Shown one piece after another: positions 55,204 through 63,500 of a stretch of 64,000 nucleotides of DNA (position 1 is the stretch's first letter; the number at the start of each line of letters is the position of its first letter). The position numbers were made by a program, and so were the translations under genes. The stretch is from assembly GCA_038254545.1 (NCBI GenBank), contig JBBSGB010000018.1, positions 14,296 through 78,295 of the forward strand. Reading direction: 5' to 3'. Origin of the DNA: CAHJXF01 sp038254545. Lineage in GTDB: Bacteria > Pseudomonadota > Gammaproteobacteria > Burkholderiales > Burkholderiaceae_D. Below the pieces are notes generated by a model, which saw only the letters and a program-made list of their open reading frames with translations, was not told where the DNA came from and did not search any database.

Positions 55204-55221
55204 CGGCCGCAGATGCGGCCG
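55204..55221. terminator. Possible bidirectional terminator between convergent genes
   Basis: CGGCCGCA-GA-TGCGGCCG forms an 8 bp stem between the DUF1841 gene and the leftward-transcribed cytochrome c genes. The minus-strand side is followed by TTTCATTTG, a partial T tract. The very short loop weakens the call. Confidence 0.45.
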
Positions 55222-55229
55222 CACGTAGT

Positions 55230-55259
55230 CATCGATGCGCGTCGATGCGCATCGATACG
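55230..55259. repeat. Three 10-bp tandem repeats
   Basis: CATCGATGCG, CGTCGATGCG and CATCGATACG follow one another immediately after the hairpin and end 9 bp before the stop of the cytochrome c gene. Each contains TCGAT. Small simple repeat of unknown meaning. Confidence 0.7.
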
Positions 55260-55268
55260 GATCGAGCC

Positions 55269-55643
55269 CTAGCGCTTGAGCACCAACGACGGCGGCAGGT
55301 CCGACAGGTAGGTCGCGATGTCGTCGATCTCCTTGGCCGACAGCGGCTTGGCCTGCGCAGCCATCACCGCATTGCTGCGACCGAAGGTCGGATGATCGCC
55401 CTTCTGGTACGCGATCAGGGCCTGTCGCAGATAGTCGTAGTGCTGTCCGGCGAGCTTGGGATAGCTCGCGTCGATCGGATTATTGAAGGCCGCACCGTGG
55501 CACGACACGCAGGCGTATTTCTTGGTCGCGAGCTCCTTGCCGTTGTCGGCATCGCCGCGAGCCTGGGCAGCACTCGCGGCCAGCAGTGCGGCAATCGCGA
55601 CGCTTGCGAACGAGAGGGCTTTCGAAACGATAGGGCGAGTCAT
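55269..55643 (-). CDS. Periplasmic monohaem cytochrome c (class I)
   Basis: The 124-residue protein has a signal peptide (about 1-28; FASVAIAALLAASAAQARGD), one haem site CVSCHGAAF and the distal Met likely in AVMAAQAKPLSAKEIDDIAT, then AxYLSDLPP. It looks like a cytochrome c4/c5-type single-domain electron carrier. It lies 10 bp after a second cytochrome c gene on the same strand, so both are made together. Confidence 0.9.
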   Translation of the reverse strand: MTRPIVSKALSFASVAIAALLAASAAQARGDADNGKELATKKYACVSCHGAAFNNPIDASYPKLAGQHYDYLRQALIAYQKGDHPTFGRSNAVMAAQAKPLSAKEIDDIATYLSDLPPSLVLKR

Positions 55644-55653
55644 CGATGCATCC

Positions 55654-56073
55654 TCAGCGCTGCGCGGCGTAGTAAGCGGCGACGTCCGCAATGTCCTGGT
55701 CCGACAACGAGCGCGCGGTCGCGATCATGGTCGGGAAGCGACGTTCGCCTTTCTGATAGGCCTTCAACGCGCTCTCGATGTACTTGGCGTTCTGCCCGCC
55801 CAGCATCGGCACGCTGTACACGGTGGGGAAATCGGCTTTGTAGCCGGGAATGCCGTGGCAGCCTACGCAGGCTGCAACCTTGATCTTGCCGCGCTGCGCG
55901 TCACCGCCGATCTCCTTGGCGGCGGGCGCTGCGGCAGCCGCGGGCGCTGCGCTCTGGGCGACGGCGAGATCCATCAACGCCAGCGCAGCGATCACCGTGC
56001 CCGCCGCCGCGATGGCACGCGGGGAGACGAACATCCAGAAGGACTTTGATTGAGTCCGCAAATATTTATTCAT
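55654..56073 (-). CDS. Periplasmic or membrane-anchored monohaem cytochrome c
   Basis: The ~139-residue protein (ATG 56073, MNKYLRTQSK) has a signal or anchor helix (about 20-40; AIAAAGTVIAALALMDLAVA), an Ala-rich linker and a haem site CVGCHGIPG, with Met candidates in VPMLGGQNAKYI and TMIATARSLS, and ends IADVAAYYAAQR. Upstream on the same strand of the companion cytochrome c. The two may form a diheme c4-like relay to a terminal oxidase. Confidence 0.9.
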   Translation of the reverse strand: MNKYLRTQSKSFWMFVSPRAIAAAGTVIAALALMDLAVAQSAAPAAAAAPAAKEIGGDAQRGKIKVAACVGCHGIPGYKADFPTVYSVPMLGGQNAKYIESALKAYQKGERRFPTMIATARSLSDQDIADVAAYYAAQR

Positions 56074-56198
56074 CAATGGTCGAGAGGGAAACGAACGGTG
56101 CGGGAAGGTGCGCGGGGAAGGTGCTCGAGGCGGCGCGTATTGTAGCCGAGCGAAGCGGCTTCACCAATTTGCGCGCGGCGCAAGCGCCCTCCCGGCGG

Positions 56199-57233
56199 CT
56201 ACATCCGTTCGATCGCATATACCTCGACGGCCATCGCCTTGCCGCGCAGCAATACGGGCTCGAGCCTTTCGATCCGCACATCCTCGGGCAAAGCTGCGCG
56301 AGTGACGCCATCGATCAGGATCGTGCGCCTGGCAAGCTTGGTGTGCTCCTCCAGCCGCGCGGCCAGGTTGACGGTGTCGCCGATGCACGTGTAGGTCGCG
56401 CGCAATTGCGTGCCGGTATAGCCGGCCACCACCTCGCCCGATGCGATGCCGATGCCGATGCGGATCGCCGGCTTGTTCGCTGCCGTCCGCTCGGCGTTGA
56501 AGAGCTCGATCACCTCGATCATGTCGAGCGCAGCGCGCACCGCGGCCTGCGGGTGATCGTCCAGGGGCAGCGGCGCGCCGAAGATCGCCATCAGGCCGTC
56601 GCCGATCATCTGGTTGACCACGCCGCCGTGGCCGTTGATGGCGTCGAACATCAGCGTGTAATAGGTGTTGAGCAGCTCGATGGTCTCTTCGGGCGACTGC
56701 GATTCCACCATCGCGGTGAAGCCGCGGATGTCGGAGAACATCACCGAAGCCTCGACGCGCCGGCCGCCCAAGGCGAAGCCCGACTGCTCGAGATCCTGCG
56801 CAACCTCGCTGGTCGCGAAGCGACGCATCAATTCCCTCTGCTGATCGCGCAGCCGCTTCTTCTCGAGACTCGCGCCGACGCGTGCCTTCAGGAGTACCGG
56901 GTTGACCGGCTTGTGGAGATAGTCTTCCGCACCGAGTTCGATGCAGCGCACGACGTGATTCACGCCTTCGAGCGACGAGGTGACGATGACCGGAAGGTCG
57001 CGTAAGCGCAGATCGCCGACGAGTTGTTCGAGCACCTGGAAGCCATCCATCTCGGGCATTTCCATATCGAGCAGCAGAAGGTCGTAGGCATCCTTGCGCA
57101 GCATGTCGAGCGCGACGCGGCCGTTCTCTGCGCACGCCACGCGGTGGCCTTGCAGTTCGAGGCTGCGCGCGAGCAGCAGGCGGTTGACCTTGTTGTCGTC
57201 GGCTACCAGCAGGCGAGCGCCTGTTTCATGCAT
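56199..57233 (-). CDS. Response regulator with class III nucleotide cyclase output
   Basis: The 344-residue protein has a receiver domain (about 6-122: LLVADDNKVNRLLLARSLEL, phospho-Asp D56 in LLLLDMEMPEMDG, Lys in DYLHKPVNP), a short helical linker and a class III cyclase domain (about 155-340). Metal ligands are D168 (MFSDIRGFT) and D212 (IGDGLMAIFGAP); the transition-state Asn/Arg lie in TVNLAARLE (N289, R293). The usual purine-recognising Lys before IGD is Gln208, with Thr282 as second specificity residue, so cAMP or cGMP cannot be assigned. It overlaps the Hpt gene by 8 bp and is the likely end point of the phosphorelay. Confidence 0.92.
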   Translation of the reverse strand: MHETGARLLVADDNKVNRLLLARSLELQGHRVACAENGRVALDMLRKDAYDLLLLDMEMPEMDGFQVLEQLVGDLRLRDLPVIVTSSLEGVNHVVRCIELGAEDYLHKPVNPVLLKARVGASLEKKRLRDQQRELMRRFATSEVAQDLEQSGFALGGRRVEASVMFSDIRGFTAMVESQSPEETIELLNTYYTLMFDAINGHGGVVNQMIGDGLMAIFGAPLPLDDHPQAAVRAALDMIEVIELFNAERTAANKPAIRIGIGIASGEVVAGYTGTQLRATYTCIGDTVNLAARLEEHTKLARRTILIDGVTRAALPEDVRIERLEPVLLRGKAMAVEVYAIERM

Positions 57234-57573
57234 GGCGCAGACCTTTCAACGCCGATGCGACGCGTGCGTATTCGGATGCCAGAGCATCGAGCGCCGTCGC
57301 GTCGACTGCCGGATCGGGTGACATTCCCTTCAATTCGATTTCGCGCGCCATCGCACCGAGCTTGAACGCGCCGAAGGTGTTGCTGTTGGATTTCAACGAA
57401 TGCGCAGCGCGACGATAGCGCTCCGCATCGCGCTTGGCCAAGGCATCGCGCGTCTCGTCGAACATGGTTGGCGCTTCTTCGAGAAAGGTGTCGATCAGTT
57501 CGCTGATGAACTCGGCGCCGGCGGCTTGCTGCAACTCGGCGAACACGGTGGGATCGATGGTCGGCTCATCCAT
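57226..57573 (-). CDS. Histidine phosphotransfer (Hpt) protein
   Basis: The 115-residue all-helical protein has the Hpt motif RRAAHSLKSNSNTFGAFKLG with the acceptor His at 58. It begins MDEPTIDPTVFAELQQAAG from ATG 57573. It would carry phosphate from the receiver domains of the giant kinase to the receiver of the cyclase. It overlaps the kinase gene by 8 bp upstream and the cyclase gene by 8 bp downstream, so the three are tightly coupled in translation and probably made in fixed ratio. Confidence 0.92.
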   Translation of the reverse strand: MDEPTIDPTVFAELQQAAGAEFISELIDTFLEEAPTMFDETRDALAKRDAERYRRAAHSLKSNSNTFGAFKLGAMAREIELKGMSPDPAVDATALDALASEYARVASALKGLRHA

Positions 57574-60500
57574 GCGCAGCGTCCTTGCGTACATTCACGC
57601 GCATCAGGGCGTCGACCAGTTGGTCGACCCGGATCGGCTTGGTCAGGTAGTCGTCCATGCCCGCCGCGAGGCATTCCTCGCGGTCACCCTGCATCGCATT
57701 AGCCGTCATCGCCACGACGCGCGGACGTGTATGCGCAGGCCAGCGCTGCGTGATCCGGCGGGACGCTTCGAGGCCGTCCATCTCCGGCATCTGCACGTCC
57801 ATCAGCACCACGTCGTAGGGCTGGCGTGCCACGCACTCGATCGCCTCGACACCGTTGCTCGCCACATCGGCGCGATAGCCCATCTGCTGCAACAAGCGCA
57901 GCGCGAGCTTCTGGTTCACGGCGTTGTCTTCGGCCAAGAGGATGCGCAGCGGATGGCGCGCGGCCATCGTCGGATCGATCCCCGGCTTGACCGGCGTAAT
58001 CGGCCGAGGCTGGTCGGTGCCCCCGGCCAGCAGCGTTACCAGCGTGTCGAACAGCTGGCTCTGTCGCAACGGCTTGGCGAGCGTGGCCTTGAATAGATCG
58101 CCACCCTCGGCGATTGCCTCGCGACGGCCGAGCGACGTGAAGAGCACCATCGGCAGGGCCGCATCGATCGCACGGATCCGCCGCGCGAGCGTGATGCCAT
58201 CCATGTCAGGCATGTGCATGTCGATGATGGCGAGATCGAAGCGCTCGCCGTCCTTCATCCACCGCAAGGCTTCGGCCGGGTCGCCGGTCTCTCGATGGAG
58301 CAGACCCCAACGGCCGGACTGGAGCCCCAGGATCTTGCGGTTGGTGGCGTTGTCGTCGACCACCAATACGCGCTTGCCGATCAGCGCGGGCTGCTCGCCT
58401 GCGAAGCTGCGGCGGCTCGCGGCCGGCAGTTCGGCGCGCGGCGCGCGGATCGTGAAGTGGAAGGTCGAGCCACGGCCGAGGCCGCCGCTCTCGACCCACA
58501 TCGTGCCGCACATCAGCTCGACCAGACGCTTGCTGATCGCGAGCCCGAGCCCCGTGCCGCCATATTTGCGGGTGGTCGAGCTATCGGCCTGGCTGAAGCT
58601 CTGGAACAGCTTGGCCATGCTCTCTCCCGTGAGACCGATGCCGGTGTCGCGCACCGCGAACTCGATCTGCGGCTCGCCAGTGTCCACAGTGCAAACCTGC
58701 GCCGTGAGCACGACTTCGCCCGCGTCGGTGAACTTGACCGCGTTGCTCAACAGGTTGAGCAGTACTTGCCGCAGCCGCGTCACGTCGCCTTCGACGGCCG
58801 CAGGCATCTCGCCTTCGAGCTCGTACGCGACGTCGAGATGCTTCTCGGCCGCACGCGCACCGACCAGGTCAAGTGCCGACTCGACGCACTCGCGCAAGTC
58901 GAACGGATGCATCTCCACATCCATGCGACCGGCCTCGATCTTCGAGAAGTCGAGAATGTCGTTGATGATGGTGAGCAGCGCATCGCCACTGTCGCGGATG
59001 GTTCCCGCGAAGTCGCGCTGCTCGTCGTTCAACGGCGTGTCGAGCAGCAGGCCGCTCATGCCGATCACCGCGTTCATCGGCGTGCGGATCTCGTGGCTCA
59101 TGGTCGCGAGGAACGAGCTCTTCGCGTCGTTGGCGGTCTCGGCCGCGGCACGGGCTTCTTGCGCCTCCTTGAACAGCCGCGCGTTCTGGATCGCGATCAC
59201 GGCCTGGTCGGCGAAGGTCTCGAGCAGCTTGATCTCTTTCGTCGCGAAGCCCGTCGCCGGTTGCCGGATCGCATACAGGAAGCCGACGGGCTGGTCTTCC
59301 CAGATCATCGGCGCCAGAACCTGCGAGTAGGCCCCGACCTGCAATCGCTCGGCGACCAGGCGCGCCGGAGTCTCTACCGGATGGTCGAGCACATTGACGT
59401 AATGGACCGGCTCGCGCCGCATGATCCCCGCCACGTACGGCCCGATCGGGACATTCTCCGCATAGATCGCCTGGAGCTTCTCGAAGGCCGGTCCGTGATT
59501 GGCGGCAAGCTTCATGAAGCCGTCGTTGCCGACGAGTACGATGCCCTGCTCGGAACTGTCGAAGAGCCTCCTGCAGCTCTCCAGGATCTTGTCGAACACC
59601 GGCGCCGTGTCGGACACCGAGTTGCTGATCGCCTGGAGGACTTCGGCCGATGCGGTCTGCTGTTCCAGCGCCTCCTTGGTCTCGTTGAAGAGGCGCGCGT
59701 TCTGGATCGCGATCACGGCCTGGTTCGCGAAGGTCGTCAACAAGGTGCGCTCGGATTCGGCGAAGGCGTCACCTGCCGAACGGATCACGTTGATGACACC
59801 GATGCCGCGGCCTTCCCAGATCATCGGTGCGACCGCGACCGCGAAGTTGTCGTCGAGCTCTTCGGCGACACGACGCAGCCCGGCCGGGACGCCGTCGCCA
59901 TGACGCACGTCGGCGAACGTGACCAGCCTGCGTTCGATCAGCGACAGTTCGCTCGCCGTTCCTTCAAGCGACCTCGGGTACAGACTGCGCGCGCGCTGCG
60001 GCTCGTCGAGGCCGGTCGATGCCCACAAATGCAACTGATCGTCGTCGCCCACCCGCAGCAGCACGAGACGCTTGCTGCGAAACAGCCGCGCGCAACTCTG
60101 AAGGATGATGTCGAAGACGGGCTGGGGGTCCTCGACGGACTGGCTGATGACTTGCAACACTTCGGCCGTCGCGGTCTGCTGTTCGAGCGCCTCCTGGGTC
60201 TCCTGCATCAGGCGCGCGTTCTTCATCGCGATCTGCGCCTGTGCCGCGAACGACTGCACCAGCGCGATCTGCTTGTCGTTGAACGGTCGAACCTCGGCGC
60301 GGATCAACGTGAACACGCCGACGACGGCGCCGCTCTCGTCGGTCAGCGGGACGCCCAGGTAAGTGCGAATGCGGCCCGTCTCGACACAGGCCACGAAGAA
60401 CGGGACTCCGTTGCGATAGACCTCGGTATCCTGGATGTCGGCAACGTGCAGATACTTGGCGTCTCGCGCCTTTCCCAGGAGGTAGGCGAGCGGAATGTTT

Positions 60501-63500
60501 CCTGCGGTGCGATCATCGTCCACATAGGCCTGCGGCAAGTTGCGTTGACCCCCGCTGAAACGCGCCTGATCGCCTTCGACCAACCACAGTCCCCCGCCGT
60601 CGGCATCGCACAGCCGTGACGCGCGCACGCCGATCGCCTCGAACACCGGGAGGAGATCGCCGGGCGATGCGTTGATGACCTCCAGCACCTCGGTCGTCGC
60701 GGTCTGGCGCTCGAGCGCATCGCGCGTCTCGTTGAAAAGGCGCACGTTCTCGATTGCGATCACGGCCTGGTCGCGGAAGGATTCGGCGACGGCAATCTCC
60801 TTGTCGGCAAAGCCGCCCGGCCGGTTGCGAAACAGCATCAGCACGCCGATGGAGACACCCTCGCGCACCAGCGGCACGGCCAGCGAAGCGCGCACGCCGG
60901 TGGCCGCACGGATCATCTGCTGCCTTTCGGGCAGTTCGATCGCGTCCCAGTCGGGGATGTGCACGATCTGCTGCGAGACGATGGCCCGCGAGGGAAAGTT
61001 GGCGGCCGGGTCGATCAGCACCGGCTCGGTCCAGCGGTCGGTCTCGAAGCCGGCCGGCGTGGCCCCTGCGCAAGGCACGTAGTGCTTGCCGTCGACGAGC
61101 GAGAACCAGGCGAGGTCGCAGTCCAGCAGCTTCACAGCGGTGTCGACGATGGCGTTGAACACCGGCTGCGTGTCGGTGGGCGAAGCGCTGATGACGCGCA
61201 GGATGTCCGCGCTGGCAGTCTGGTGGCGCAAGGCCTGCTGCGTGTCGTTGAACAAACGCGAGTTCTGAATCGCGATCACGGCCTGGTCGGCGAAGGTCTT
61301 GAGGAGCGTCCCTTCCTTGTCGGTGAACGTGCCCAGCGTTCGGCGCATGAGGGAGATCGCGCCGATTCCCTCGTCGCCGCGCATCAGCGGCGCCATGATG
61401 ATCGAGTAGTTCAAGCCCATGCCCTGCGCCAGCTCGCGCACGCTTGGCGGCACATCGAGACCGTTCACAACGTCGGGGAAGCTCAACACACCGTGCGCAC
61501 GGATCGCCGCTTCGGCGCCGGTGCCGCTGAGCGGCCTTGGGTAGAGCGACCGCATGTGCTCGGCCCGTCGTTGCAACTCCGCCTGCGACCAACCGGGCTC
61601 GTCGGTCGGTGTCGCGTGCGCGTGCATGGCACCGATGTGCAGACGGCCATCCTCGCCGATCAGGCTGATCACCGACCCCTCCACATTGAAGAGGCGCGAA
61701 CAACTGTCGAGGATGGTGTCGAACACGGGCTGCGCGTCGGAGACCGAATTGCTGATCGCCTGCAAGACCTCGGCCGACGCGGTCTGTTGCTCGAGCGCTT
61801 CCCTGGTTTCGTTGAACAGCAGCGCGTTCTGCAACGCCACGCCGACGTTGGCCGCAATCGTTTCGAGCAAGCGTTGATCGTCGCTGTCGAATTCACCTTC
61901 GCGTTGCGTGCTCTGCACGCTGACCACGCCCTCGCACACGCCGGCCACGAAGATTGGCACCCCGAGATATGACAACGCATTCTTGCCGACCAGGTTCGCG
62001 CCGATTTGCTGGCTGCGCTCGTTCACATCCGAGTTGAAAATGAGCGCCTGACCGGTCTCGATGATTTTGCTGGTGAGCCCCTGCCCGTACGGCAGCGACG
62101 CGTTCTCTTCGCCGTATTGATAGCGGAACTCGATCAGGTTGGTGCTGCGATCGAGCAAGGCCACATACGCTAGGTCGGCCTTGAAGACGCTGCGGATCTG
62201 CTCGCCGACCAACTCGATCAGCGCATCGACATCGAGCTTGGCCGCGAGTTGCTGCGAGACCGTGTTGACGGTGGCCAGCTCGGCCGCGCGTTGCTGCGTC
62301 TCGTCGAACAGGCGCGCGTTCTCGAGCGCGACGCCCATGCTCGACGCAACGGTCTGCACGAGTCGTACGTCGGCTTCGCCGAGCACGCGATGAAAATGCT
62401 CCACCCCAATGTATCCGAGTGCCCGCTCCGACGCGACAATGGGGACCAGCACCAGTGACAGGCTGACGTCGCCGCCGGGCGTGTGCGAGAGCTCGCCGGT
62501 CGCGATGGCCGCCGGGACATCGGTGAAGATCAGCGGCTCGCGCGTAGCGATCAGCTTGGCCGCCGCACTCCCCGGCCTCAACTCGGTCGGCGAGAGGGAG
62601 ACGCGTTGGCCGTGCTCGATGGCGTAGGGGCGTAGGATGAGTTTTCTCGTCGGGTCGAACCACATAATGGCCAGGTCATCCGACCGAAGCACTATGCGTA
62701 GCTGGTCGCCCACCAATTCGATGATGGCGTCGAAGTCGAGCGAGCCCGCCATCCCCTTCTGGATGCTGTTGATCACCGCGAGTTCGGCCGCGCGCTGCTC
62801 GGTCTCTTTCAGCAACCGTTGCGTCTCATCGAACAGTCGCGCGTTTTCGAGCGCGATGCCCATGCTCGAAGCCACCGTCTGCAGGAGCCGTACCTCGGAT
62901 GGCCCGAACGCATAGTCCCGCTCGTGGTCCTCCATCGCGATGCCCCCCAGCAGACGATCGCTGGCAATGATAGGGACGACGACCACCGACCGGCTGGCGT
63001 CGGTGCCGGGAACTACGCGCAGGCCGAGGGCCGCAAACTCGTCTTGCGTGTGGACAATGAAGGTTTCGTGGCGTTCGAGCGCGCGGGCGACGGGACTTTC
63101 ACGACTGATCGCGTGCCGCTGCGGGAAGATGCGGACACCGTGCTCGAATTCGTAGAGGTATGAGACCGTTCCTTCAGACGCGTTGTTCCAGCGAATCCCC
63201 AGGTCGCCGGTCCGGAAAACGTCACGCAGCTTGTCGCCCACGCGGTCCACGATCGATTGAAAGTCGAGCGACCCCGCCAGCCCCTCCTGGATCGCGTTGA
63301 TGACCGCGAGTTCGGCGTTGCGTTGCTCGGTCTCTTTCAGTAACCGCTGCGTCTCGTCGAAGAGGCGCGCGTTTTCGAGTGCCACACCCATGCTCGACGC
63401 GACCGTCTGCAAGAGCCGCACTTCGGATTCGCCGAACGCGTATTCGCGCTCGAAGCTCTCGACGATGATGGTGCCGACCACGCGATCGCCGCCGATGATG

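Noticed and set aside
58214..60619. 801-residue plus-strand open frame
   Set aside because: Antisense of the giant kinase; no domain.
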